64,000 bases of DNA, from assembly GCF_003574965.1 (NCBI RefSeq), contig NZ_CP032317.1, forward strand, positions 1,550,001-1,614,000. The letters run 5' to 3'. This document shows, piece after piece, positions 34,853 to 42,942 of the stretch (the first letter of the stretch is position 1; each line of letters opens with the position of its first letter). The translations under genes and the position numbers were made by a program. A model generated the notes under the pieces. The model searched no databases. It saw only the letters and a program-made list of their open reading frames with translations, and had not been told where the DNA came from. Source of the DNA: Hymenobacter oligotrophus. GTDB lineage: Bacteria > Bacteroidota > Bacteroidia > Cytophagales > Hymenobacteraceae.

Positions 34853-35869
34853 TTACCCTGCCAGTTGGCTGCAACCACGGATGTCGGAGTTATCCAAGCG
34901 GCCAAGCACCTCGAAGCTGCCATCCGGATGGCGGCGCCCTAGGTCGCGCGTTTCGATGAAGGCGCAACTATCGATGTTGGCCAGGTCAACCACATTGATG
35001 GCACCCGATGCACGTTCGAAGTTGGCGCTGAACGGGTCGGTGGGTTCGCGCAGCAGCACCTGCAATGCCGGAGCGGCATAAAAGCGGCCGTGCCCGGGGC
35101 TATACGCTTGCGAGAGCAGCTCCGTCATGCCATATTCGGAGTGGATAACCTCTTGACTAAAAGCCGTTGCTAGGTCGGCGTGCAGCTCCTCCCTGATCAT
35201 TTCGCGGCGGCGGCCTTTCATGCCGCCGGTTTCCAGCACGGCATCGGGTAGGCGCAACGTCCGGTGGTTGGGGTAGGCAGCGGCCAAGTCGAGCAAGGCG
35301 TAGGTTACTCCAATCAGCATAATCTTACGGCCGCCTAGGTGGTGCGCCTGCTCGAGCGCCCGCAGCAGCGCGGCGTGGTCGTGCAGAAAAAACGCCTCTT
35401 GCTGCGGCTGGCCCGAGGTGCGCACAAAATGCTCGACCATGGCCACCAGCGACGACTCGCCTTGCTCGAGGTACGACGGCAACAAGGTCAGAAACGTCCA
35501 GTCGGTTAGGGGGCCGTACTGCTGCTCGAACAAGCGTTGGGCGTGTTGGTAGTACAGCTCAGGGTCGCGCACTAGGTGGCGGCTGCGCTGCATTTGCGTG
35601 GTGCCGCTGCTGCGAAATACCTGCACGGGCTGCCACTCGTCGCCGGGCTCGATGGTAACAACCTCCTGCGTTTTGAAAAACTCGATGGGCAGAAAGGGTA
35701 CATCGGCCAAGCGCTGCACTTGGGCAGGCTGGCAACCCAAGGCCCCCAACCAGTTGCGGTACGCCGCGCAGCATTCGGCCTGGTAGCGAAACAGGTTCAG
35801 GGCCAGCTCCTCGGCGGTGTCGGGGCGCACGGCGGCCAGCTCGCGGAGGTATGCAGCACGGAAACTCAT
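34853..35869 (-). CDS. LuxE/PaaK-like acyl-protein synthetase
   Basis: 338 residues from the ATG at 35869. It is an adenylate-forming ligase of the LuxE type: FLPIEFFKTQEVV, FRSSGTT (the phosphate-binding loop), LIGVTYALLDLA, ETGGMKGRRREM, EYGMTELLSQAY and the C-terminal DLGRRHPDGSFEVLGRLDNSDIRGC. Family members activate a carboxylate with ATP and pass it to a thiol. There is no luciferase or fatty-acid reductase nearby, so luminescence is not implied; these orphan LuxE-like genes are common in Bacteroidota and their substrate is unknown. Confidence 0.82.
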   Translation of the reverse strand: MSFRAAYLRELAAVRPDTAEELALNLFRYQAECCAAYRNWLGALGCQPAQVQRLADVPFLPIEFFKTQEVVTIEPGDEWQPVQVFRSSGTTQMQRSRHLVRDPELYYQHAQRLFEQQYGPLTDWTFLTLLPSYLEQGESSLVAMVEHFVRTSGQPQQEAFFLHDHAALLRALEQAHHLGGRKIMLIGVTYALLDLAAAYPNHRTLRLPDAVLETGGMKGRRREMIREELHADLATAFSQEVIHSEYGMTELLSQAYSPGHGRFYAAPALQVLLREPTDPFSANFERASGAINVVDLANIDSCAFIETRDLGRRHPDGSFEVLGRLDNSDIRGCSQLAG

Positions 35870-35986
35870 CGGGCCAGTAGCGGGTTTAGGAAGAGCATAA
35901 CAAATGCGCCGGTGCTGCGTTCTGTGGAAGTAAATTGTGTACTTTTTCGGGCCGGATATCGGCAGCACCTGCTTAGCTTTCTCTCT

Positions 35987-36532
35987 ATGCTGCGCATACG
36001 TTTACTCATGAGCTTGTTGGCAGTGGCCGCCGCATCGGCGCTGACAGCCTGCGAGAGTGCACCGGATTACCCGGATACGCCCTCCATCGAATTCAGAAGC
36101 GTTACGGCTGAGCGCGTTACGCCCACCACCGGCGAAACGCCCTACAACCGAATTTATGTAACCGTGGCCTACAAAGATGGCGACGGCGACCTAGGCTTGT
36201 CGGAAGAAGACATTCAGACGCCGCCCTTCAACTCGGGCCGTTACAGCCAGAACTACTTCATTACGATGTTCCGGCAAAACAGCAGCGGTATCTACGAGCA
36301 GTACATTCCATCGATTCCGTTCAACGGCCGCTTTCCGCGCATGCTCGAGCCGAACGAGAAAAGCCAGCCCATTCGCGGCGACCTGACGTACGAAATTTAC
36401 AAAGGCATCGGCTTCACCATCACCGACCCCAACTTCCGTCCCGGCACCAAAATCAAGTTCAACATCCAGATCGTGGACCGCGAGCTGCACGAGAGCAACG
36501 TCATCACCACCGACGAGCTGACGCTGCCCTAG
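35987..36532 (+). CDS. Lipoprotein of unknown function
   Basis: 181 residues; lipobox ALTACES with Cys23 or so after a hydrophobic leader (LLMSLLAVAAASA). The rest is predicted beta-rich with a VTVAYKDGDGDLGLSEEDI segment that looks like a Ca-binding or Ig-like edge, and an end of PGTKIKFNIQIVDRELHESN. Similar DGDGDLG lipoproteins occur widely in Bacteroidota, function untested. An internal ATG at 36008 would also leave a lipoprotein signal. Divergent from the LuxE-like gene. Confidence 0.75.
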   Translation: MLRIRLLMSLLAVAAASALTACESAPDYPDTPSIEFRSVTAERVTPTTGETPYNRIYVTVAYKDGDGDLGLSEEDIQTPPFNSGRYSQNYFITMFRQNSSGIYEQYIPSIPFNGRFPRMLEPNEKSQPIRGDLTYEIYKGIGFTITDPNFRPGTKIKFNIQIVDRELHESNVITTDELTLP

Positions 36533-36558
36533 GTACGTACCGGGTTAAGCACCCAATG

Positions 36559-36600
36559 CAACCGCCCCGCCGCCGGCAATGCTGGCAGCGGGGCGGTTTG
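36559..36600. terminator. Terminator between convergent genes
   Basis: Arms CAACCGCCCCGC and GCGGGGCGGTTTG with a partly structured loop, between the lipoprotein gene and the E1 gene. Confidence 0.8.
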
Positions 36601-36621
36601 CTTTTCGGCACCTAGCTCGTT

Positions 36622-36703
36622 GTCATTTCGAGCGAAGCGAGAAATCTGGGTTGAAAAGGCGTTTGGCTGCCAGCCCTAGATTTCTCGCTTCGCTCGAAAT
36701 GAC
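36622..36703. repeat. 82-bp inverted-repeat element, copy B1
   Basis: Perfect 26-base arms (GTCATTTCGAGCGAAGCGAG... and complement). A partial arm (CGCTCGAAATGA) follows at about 36711. Same length as the copy at 48396-48477. Confidence 0.9.
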
Positions 36704-36733
36704 AATACGACCGCTCGAAATGATAAGCTGGGC

Positions 36734-39154
36734 CTAGTAAATGTCGGGGAAACGCTGCGGCTCTACCTCCTGCATCAGCTCGTACACGGTGTCGAACACG
36801 TCCTCGGCGTTGGGCTTCGAGAAGTAGTCGCCGTCGGAGCCGTAGGGCGGGCGGTGGGCCTGCGCCGCGAGGCAGCGCGGCTGCGAATCGAGGTAGCGGT
36901 AGCCGCCTTGCTCGTCCACGACTTGCTGCATCATGTAGGCGGTGGCGCCACCGGGCACGTCTTCGTCGGCGAACAGCACGCGCGAGGTTTTCTTGATCGA
37001 CTCCAGCACCACGCCTTCGCGGTCGAAGGGCAGTAGCGTCTGCACGTCGATTACCTCCACCGAAATGCCTACTTGCTCCAGTTGGGCGGCGGCATCGAGC
37101 ACGATGCGGCACATGGAGCCGTAGGTTACGATGGTGATGTCGGTGCCTTGCTTCAGCACTTCGGGCACACCTAGGGGCAGCGTAAACTCGCCGATGTTGC
37201 TCGGGATGCGCTCCTTGAGGCGGTAGCCGTTCAGGGGCTCAATTACGATGGCCGGTTCGTCGCTCTTCAGCAACGTGTTGTAAAAACCGGCGGCCTGTGT
37301 CATGTTGCGCGGTACGCACAGGTGCATGCCCCGAATCGAGCCCAGAATCATCTGAATGGGCGAGCCGCTGTGCCAGATGCCCTCGAGGCGGTGGCCGCGG
37401 GTGCGCACAATCAGCGGAGCCTTTTGTCCGCCTTTGGTGCGGTACTGCAGCGAGGCCAAGTCATCCGACAGAATCTGAATGGCGTACAGCAGGTAATCGA
37501 GGTACTGGATTTCGGTGATGGGGCGCAGGCCGCGCATGGCGGCGCCAATGCCCTGGCCCACAATCGTGCACTCGCGAATGCCGGTGTCGGTTACGCGCAG
37601 CTCGCCGTACTTCTCCTGCAGGCCGGCAAAAGCCTGGTTTACGTCGCCGATGCGGCCTACGTCTTCGCCAATGGCGAAAACGCGCGGGTCGCGGGCCAGG
37701 ATGGCGTCGAAGCAGGCTTGCAACACCTCGCGGCCGTCGACCTGCGGGGCATCGGCGGCAAACTCGGGCTTTACTTCTTCCACGTTCAGCGCCGATTCTT
37801 CGCTTTGGCTGAACAGGTGCGAGTTGTAGCGGTCGGCGTTTTCGGCCACGGCTTGCTCGTGCCAGCGGCGCAGCTCGCCGCGGGCGCCGGAGCGCTTCAC
37901 GTCGCGCACAAGGCGCAGCGAGCGGCGCACGGCGCGCATGATGTCGGCGCGGATGGGCGTGGGGTTGTGCTCGAGTTGGTGGATCAGCTCGTGCAGCTCG
38001 TTTTCGCGGCCGGTTTCGGTAGCGAGGTTGTTGAGCAATTGCACGGCTTCATTACGCTCGGCAACGATGGGGTTGAAGAAGGCCTCCCAAGCAGCGGCCC
38101 GCGCTTTACGCACGGCATCCTTGGCTTCGTTTTCAATCTGGTCGAGCTCGGCCTCGGTGGCGTGGCCGTCTTGCAGAATCCACTGGCGCATTTGGCGCAG
38201 GCAGTCGTACTCCTGCTCCCAGGTGAGGCGGTCTTTGCTCTTGTAACGCTCGTGCGAGCCCGAGGTGGAGTGGCCTTGGGGCTGCGTGAGTTCGGTTACG
38301 TGCACCAACACGGGCACGTGCTCGCGGCGGCACACCTCGGCGGCGCGCTGGTATGTGTCGACGAGGGCGGCGTAGTCCCAACCCTTCACCACAAAAATTT
38401 CGAAGCCCTGCTCGCCCGGCGCGTTGCGCTGGAAACCACCTAGGATTTCGGAAATGCTTTGCTTGCAGGTTTGGTACTCGGCCGGTACCGAAATGCCGTA
38501 GTGGTCGTCCCACACGCTCATGAGCATGGGTACCTGCAGCACGCCGGCCGCGTTAATGGCCTCGAAGAACATGCCCTCGGAGGTGCTGGCGTTGCCGATG
38601 GTACCAAAAGCTACCTCGTCGCCGTTGCGCGAAAACTGCGTGAACTGCTGCAGCTCGGGGTTTTGGCGGAAGAGCTTGGACGCATAGGCCAGGCCCAGCA
38701 GGCGCGGCATTTGGCCACCGGTAGGCGAAATATCGGCCGAGGAATTTTTGCTGTCGACGAGGGCTTTGAAGTTGCCGTCTTCGTCGAGGAAGCGCGTAGC
38801 GAAGTGGCCGTTCATGGCGCGGCCAGCAGTGGCGGGCTCGGCTTCGGCGTCGGGGTGCGCGTACAGCTGGGCGAAGTACTGCTGCAGCGTCAGCTCGCCG
38901 GTGGCGAACATGAAGGTTTGGTCGCGGTAGTAACCCGAGCGGAAGTCGCCGGGGCGGAAAGCACGCGCCATTGCCAGCTGGGGCAGCTCTTTGCCGTCGC
39001 CGAAAATGCCGAACTTGGCTTTGCCCATAAACACTTCCTTGCGGCCCGTGAGCGAGGCCTGGCGGCTTTCCCACCCTAGGCGGTAATCGCGGAGCAGTTC
39101 TTCTTTGCTAAGCGTGGCGGCGGCCGAAGCTACGGCCGATTCGGCAGTGGACAT
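36734..39154 (-). CDS. Fused E1 alpha/beta 2-oxoacid dehydrogenase (branched-chain or pyruvate type)
   Basis: 806 residues from the ATG at 39154; an earlier ATG at 39193 would add 13 residues. Residues 40-390 are an E1 alpha domain (GYYRDQTFMFATGELT, GQMPRLLGLAYASKL, GNASTSEGMFFEAINAAG with the TPP-binding site, DDHYGIS). Residues 470-806 are E1 beta (FAIGEDVGRIGDVNQAF, GQGIGAAMRGLRPITEIQ, EPLNGYRLKE, FADEDVPGGATAYMM). It decarboxylates a 2-oxoacid and passes the acyl group to an E2 lipoyl protein. E2 and E3 genes are not adjacent. The fusion is the form annotated as 2-oxoisovalerate dehydrogenase in Bacteroidota; pyruvate cannot be excluded. Confidence 0.9.
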   Translation of the reverse strand: MSTAESAVASAAATLSKEELLRDYRLGWESRQASLTGRKEVFMGKAKFGIFGDGKELPQLAMARAFRPGDFRSGYYRDQTFMFATGELTLQQYFAQLYAHPDAEAEPATAGRAMNGHFATRFLDEDGNFKALVDSKNSSADISPTGGQMPRLLGLAYASKLFRQNPELQQFTQFSRNGDEVAFGTIGNASTSEGMFFEAINAAGVLQVPMLMSVWDDHYGISVPAEYQTCKQSISEILGGFQRNAPGEQGFEIFVVKGWDYAALVDTYQRAAEVCRREHVPVLVHVTELTQPQGHSTSGSHERYKSKDRLTWEQEYDCLRQMRQWILQDGHATEAELDQIENEAKDAVRKARAAAWEAFFNPIVAERNEAVQLLNNLATETGRENELHELIHQLEHNPTPIRADIMRAVRRSLRLVRDVKRSGARGELRRWHEQAVAENADRYNSHLFSQSEESALNVEEVKPEFAADAPQVDGREVLQACFDAILARDPRVFAIGEDVGRIGDVNQAFAGLQEKYGELRVTDTGIRECTIVGQGIGAAMRGLRPITEIQYLDYLLYAIQILSDDLASLQYRTKGGQKAPLIVRTRGHRLEGIWHSGSPIQMILGSIRGMHLCVPRNMTQAAGFYNTLLKSDEPAIVIEPLNGYRLKERIPSNIGEFTLPLGVPEVLKQGTDITIVTYGSMCRIVLDAAAQLEQVGISVEVIDVQTLLPFDREGVVLESIKKTSRVLFADEDVPGGATAYMMQQVVDEQGGYRYLDSQPRCLAAQAHRPPYGSDGDYFSKPNAEDVFDTVYELMQEVEPQRFPDIY

Positions 39155-39405
39155 GCAGTTGGTCGTCGGGGAAAATATAGACGGAGCGGACACCCGCCGG
39201 ATGGGTGCGGGCGGCCCGCCGAAGCCGACGGGCCCTCAAAAGTACGTAAAAGCGGCACGCAAAGTCGATGCCTGGCAAACGAGCGTTAGGTGCGGGCTTC
39301 TGATTATATTTGCTGAGGCTGTTTTACCTGGCTGTTCGGGCCCTAGGGCGCGGCGGTTAGCCGTTGGGCAAGCAGCCATTTGTCCTTCATCTACGCCTTT
39401 TTGTT

Positions 39406-40194
39406 ATGCTTCGTACCCTTACTACTTCGCTGCTGGGCCTGTGCCTGCTGCTCACGGCTCTAGGTGCTTCGGCCCAGGGTGTGCTCGAGTTCACCCAAAC
39501 CCTGCACGATTTCGGCAACGTGGCCGAGGGCAGCGTGGCCACGCACGAGTTCAAGTTTAAGAACACCGGCAACCAACCCGTGGTAATTGCCAACGTGCAG
39601 GCCTCGTGCGGCTGCACCACCCCCGACTGGACCAAAACGCCCGTGATGCCCGGCAAAACAGGTTTCATCCGGGCCGCCTACAACAGCGCCGGCCGCCCCG
39701 GGCAATTCAACAAAACCGTAACGGTAACCAGCAACGCCGCTACGCCCACCATGGTGCTCACCATTAAAGGCGCGGTGGTGGATAAGGCCGAAATGGCCAA
39801 GAGCTACACGGCTGCGCAAATCGCCAAGTCGCCCAAGCTCACCCTCGACCGCAAGCTGCACGACTTCGGCAAGATGGAATCGGGCCAGCAGCTCACGGCC
39901 AAGTTCACGGTGAAGAACACCGGCAAAAGCGACCTGCAACTGGGCTCGATTACCTCCAACTGTTACTGCGTGTCGCTGCGCAACCAACCCAAGGCCCTGA
40001 AGCCCGGCGAGTCGGCTACCATCGAGCTGCAGTATGCGCAGCGCCAGATTGGCCAGATGGCCGATGTGGTTACGCTGCACTCGAACGATATCACCGGCCC
40101 CGACGCCACCATCACGCTCAAAGCCAACGTGGTGCAAAGCCTTTCGCAGCAAAGCATGTTGAAAGAAGGCGCAGCGGCGGTACCGTTTAAGTAA
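39406..40194 (+). CDS. Exported protein with two DUF1573 domains
   Basis: 262 residues from 39406, signal peptide 1-23 (ending GASA). Two tandem copies of the DUF1573 fold: FTQTLHDFGNVAEGSVATHEF at 28-120 with ASCGCTTPDW, and LDRKLHDFGKMESGQQL at 145-240 with NCYCVSL in place of CGCT. The Cys pairs suggest a structural or redox role; the family is periplasmic or surface-attached and its function unknown. A TATATTTG -7-like element at 39305-39312 is about 95 bp upstream. Confidence 0.85.
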   Translation: MLRTLTTSLLGLCLLLTALGASAQGVLEFTQTLHDFGNVAEGSVATHEFKFKNTGNQPVVIANVQASCGCTTPDWTKTPVMPGKTGFIRAAYNSAGRPGQFNKTVTVTSNAATPTMVLTIKGAVVDKAEMAKSYTAAQIAKSPKLTLDRKLHDFGKMESGQQLTAKFTVKNTGKSDLQLGSITSNCYCVSLRNQPKALKPGESATIELQYAQRQIGQMADVVTLHSNDITGPDATITLKANVVQSLSQQSMLKEGAAAVPFK

Positions 40195-40241
40195 GCTTTC
40201 GGCCGCTGAAACCACGCCGCAAACGCAAACTAATTTCCTGC

Positions 40242-40278
40242 TGATGCCACGACCTTAACCGTCGTGGCATCATTTTTT
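40242..40278 (+). terminator. Terminator of the DUF1573 gene
   Basis: TGATGCCACGAC and GTCGTGGCATCA arms, seven-base loop, then T6G. Confidence 0.9.
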
Positions 40279-40337
40279 GTAGAGCCCGCCTGGGTGCATT
40301 TTGCGCCTTCCTCTCTCAACAACCTCCACCCTACCCA

Positions 40338-40832
40338 ATGCGTGTTTCTCTACCCCTTTTCCTAGGTCTGACCAGCGCGGCCGTGCTCGGCAGCGGCTGC
40401 GTCCGCAATATTCAGGTGCCGCAGGCCACGCCGCAATACGGTTTGCAGCTGCGCATTCGGCTGCCGCAAATCAAGCCCAGCACTACGCTTGATACCGTGC
40501 GCGTGGCCTTGGAGCTCACCAATACCAACGATGAACCCTACGTGGTATCGAGCCCGGCGCGGCCGCAGGCCACCCTGCCCGTGGCCTACATCGACGGGGC
40601 ACCTAGGGCTTGGCAAATGCACATGCGCCGCGGCAAGGATGTGCGCGTTACCATACCAGCCCGCGGCACCTACCGCGCCACCTATGATTTGCCCATGAGC
40701 GCCTTTGCGGGCGAGCGGCGCGAGGCCGGCAAACAATATCAGCTGCAGCTGCTTTACCACCCCAAGGTGTACGGCCCCAAAGGGCACCGCTCCACGTTCG
40801 TCGAAATCCAGAGCAACAGGCTCTCCTTTTGA
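40338..40832 (+). CDS. Small lipoprotein of unknown function
   Basis: 164 residues; signal with lipobox VLGSGCVRN (Cys21). The mature part is predicted beta-rich (LDTVRVALELTNTNDEPYVVSS, FVEIQSNRLSF), similar to an Ig-like or COG-style cohesin fold, but no named family is recognised. It lies between the DUF1573 terminator and alanine dehydrogenase, 84 bp upstream of the latter. Confidence 0.7.
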   Translation: MRVSLPLFLGLTSAAVLGSGCVRNIQVPQATPQYGLQLRIRLPQIKPSTTLDTVRVALELTNTNDEPYVVSSPARPQATLPVAYIDGAPRAWQMHMRRGKDVRVTIPARGTYRATYDLPMSAFAGERREAGKQYQLQLLYHPKVYGPKGHRSTFVEIQSNRLSF

Positions 40833-40868
40833 GTTAGCTCAACAGAACGCTAGGCGGCGGGCATTGCC

Positions 40869-40876
40869 TATATTTG
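40869..40876 (+). promoter_or_regulatory. Possible ald -7 element (TATATTTG)
   Basis: Exact TAnnTTTG match 40 bp before the ald start; no clear -33 box. Confidence 0.4.
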
Positions 40877-40916
40877 CGGCCACTTTTCCCCGTCATCACA
40901 TCCCACCATATTTCCC

Positions 40917-42044
40917 ATGATCATCGGCGTACCGAAGGAAATTAAGAATAACGAAAACCGCGTGGGCGTTACGCCCGCCGGCGTGGCCGAGTTCCGCAAG
41001 GCGGGCCACACGGTGTATGTGCAAGCCAGCGCCGGCGAAGGCAGCGGCTTCTCCGATGCCGATTACGAGCAAGCCGGTGCCCTGATGCTGCCGACCATCG
41101 CCGAGGTTTATGGCCAGGCCGAGATGATCGTGAAAGTGAAGGAGCCCATTCAGGAGGAGTACCAGCTCATCCGCGAAGGCCAGTTGCTGTTCACTTACTT
41201 CCACTTTGCCTCGTCGGAGGAGCTGACGCACGCCATGATCGAGCGCAAAGCTACCTGCTTGGCTTACGAAACCGTGGAGCTGCCCAACCGCTCGCTGCCC
41301 CTGCTGGTGCCCATGAGCGAAGTTGCCGGCCGCATGGCTCCGCAAGAAGGCGCTAAGTACCTCGAGAAACCGCTGAAAGGCCGTGGCATTCTGCTGGGTG
41401 GCGTACCCGGCGTGCGCCCTGCCAACGTGCTCATCCTGGGCGGTGGCGTAGTAGGCACCAACGCTGCCAAAGTAGCGGCTGGCTTCGGTGCTCAGGTAAC
41501 CATCATGGACATCAGCCTGAACCGTCTGCGCGAGCTCGACGACATCATGCCGAAGAACGTGGTAACCCAGTACTCGAACGATTACAACATCCGCGCTGCC
41601 ATCAAGGAGGCCGACCTGATCATCGGTGCTGTACTGATTCCGGGTGCTAAGGCTCCGCACCTCGTTACCCGCGACATGCTGAAGGACATGAAGCCCGGCG
41701 CGGTGGTAGTTGACGTAGCCGTTGACCAAGGCGGTTGCATCGAAACCTGCACGCCCACCACGCACGAAAACCCCACCTTCATCATCGACGATGTGGTGCA
41801 CTACTGCGTAGCCAACATGCCCGGCGCGGTGCCCTACACCTCTACCCTGGCCCTCACCAACGCTACCCTGCCCTACGCCGTTAAACTGGCAAACCTGGGC
41901 TGGCGCGAGGCCTGCTTGCGCGACGCTTCGTTGCGCCTGGGCCTGAACGTGGTAAACGGCGAGGTGGTGTACAAAGGCGTAGCCGAGGCTTGGGGCCTGC
42001 CGCTCACCAACGTGAGCAAAATCCTGGAGCCCGCCCACGCGTAA
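40917..42044 (+). CDS. ald: Alanine dehydrogenase
   Basis: NAD-dependent interconversion of alanine with pyruvate and ammonia. 375 residues, full length. Start [17 protein letters not shown] with substrate Arg15; Lys in VKVKEP and His in YFHFA (catalytic pair); nucleotide-binding [16 protein letters not shown]; and [13 protein letters not shown]. No CCTAGG occurs in this gene although its neighbours carry them, fitting the pattern of well-expressed genes. Confidence 0.97.
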   Translation: MIIGVPKEIKNNENRVGVTPAGVAEFRKAGHTVYVQASAGEGSGFSDADYEQAGALMLPTIAEVYGQAEMIVKVKEPIQEEYQLIREGQLLFTYFHFASSEELTHAMIERKATCLAYETVELPNRSLPLLVPMSEVAGRMAPQEGAKYLEKPLKGRGILLGGVPGVRPANVLILGGGVVGTNAAKVAAGFGAQVTIMDISLNRLRELDDIMPKNVVTQYSNDYNIRAAIKEADLIIGAVLIPGAKAPHLVTRDMLKDMKPGAVVVDVAVDQGGCIETCTPTTHENPTFIIDDVVHYCVANMPGAVPYTSTLALTNATLPYAVKLANLGWREACLRDASLRLGLNVVNGEVVYKGVAEAWGLPLTNVSKILEPAHA

Positions 42045-42051
42045 TGAATTA

Positions 42052-42135
42052 AGAAGGAATAATGAGGAAGGATGATTGCGTCCGCAGGCCCAATCATCCT
42101 TGTTTTGCCTTCTTCCTTCCTCACTATTCCTTCCT
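42052..42135. repeat. Imperfect inverted repeat of purine-rich arms downstream of ald
   Basis: GAAGGAATAATGAGGAAGGATGATTG is mirrored by CAATCATCC...CTTCCTTCCTCACTATTCCTTC with interruptions. Could form a long imperfect hairpin in the ald transcript. Confidence 0.7.
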
Positions 42136-42141
42136 CCTTAA

Positions 42142-42172
42142 AAAAAGCCTCCCCGCACAAGGGAGGCTTTTT
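42142..42172 (+). terminator. Terminator after ald
   Basis: AAAAAGCCTCCC and GGGAGGCTTTTT arms, seven-base loop; T-rich on both strands. Confidence 0.88.
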
Positions 42173-42200
42173 GCTAACTCGAATACCTTCTTTCTGCGCG

Positions 42201-42800
42201 ATGCAAGACATCACCTATATCGGCGAGCCGGTTTCCGATTCGGCCACCTTTAAGCTGCTGCCGTTTGAAATGCAGGCGTTTATGCTGCAGCACAACGGCA
42301 TGGTTGCCTTTTTGGGCGGCCTGCACATTCGGGGTTGCTGCCACGAGCCCGCCTGGCACTCGCTGCGCGAGGCCTGGCAAGGCGAAAACGCGTTTTGGCG
42401 CACTTACTCCAGCGTAAAGCAAAGCGACTTGCCTTTTGCCCAGGATGCAGTGGGCAACCAGTTTTTGCTCCGCCGCGGCGAGGTATGGTGGCTCGATACC
42501 GAAACCGGCGAAATGGAAAACCTGGGCGTGGACTTCGTGCGGTTTATCCGCGGGGTGGAGCTGTACCCCAACGACGCCCTCGACCTGCAGGCCGTTTCTA
42601 TGTTTACCAACCTAGGGGCTGTGCTGCAACCCGGTGAGCTGTTGGCCGTGTACCCGCCCAACTGCATCAAGGCCGAAAACGAGAACTTCAACCTCACGCG
42701 CATGCCGGTAGATGTGCGCCTGACTTCGTTGGCCAACCTGTACCAGCAAATCCGCCGCCTCAAGCCGGGCCAAAAAATTCGCCTGCGCAAAGACTATTAA
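42201..42800 (+). CDS. Uncharacterised cytoplasmic protein, possibly SMI1/KNR4-like
   Basis: 199 residues starting at 42201 (MQDITYIGEPVSDSA). The pattern with WHSLREAWQGENAFWRTYSSV, DLPFAQDAVGNQFLLRRGEVWWLDTETGE and a hydrophobic FVRFIRGVEL recalls the SMI1/KNR4 (SUKH) fold, whose members include immunity proteins, but no toxin gene is adjacent and the match is only by pattern. No signal peptide or membrane helix. Confidence 0.7.
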   Translation: MQDITYIGEPVSDSATFKLLPFEMQAFMLQHNGMVAFLGGLHIRGCCHEPAWHSLREAWQGENAFWRTYSSVKQSDLPFAQDAVGNQFLLRRGEVWWLDTETGEMENLGVDFVRFIRGVELYPNDALDLQAVSMFTNLGAVLQPGELLAVYPPNCIKAENENFNLTRMPVDVRLTSLANLYQQIRRLKPGQKIRLRKDY

Positions 42801-42942
42801 TAGTTTGTGAGCTAAAGGGGTTGAGGAGTTTAAGAGTTAGTAGGGATTGAGTTTTGGGTAGATGTAAATCAACCCATTAACTACTTCACCCACCTACTTC
42901 CACACTCCTCAACTCCTTCGTTTTTATTTCCCCCTCCCTCGC

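Noticed and set aside
34853-36532. A possible bioluminescence or lux-like cluster, because of the LuxE-like gene.
   Set aside because: Luciferase, reductase and synthetase partners are absent; the neighbour is an ordinary lipoprotein.
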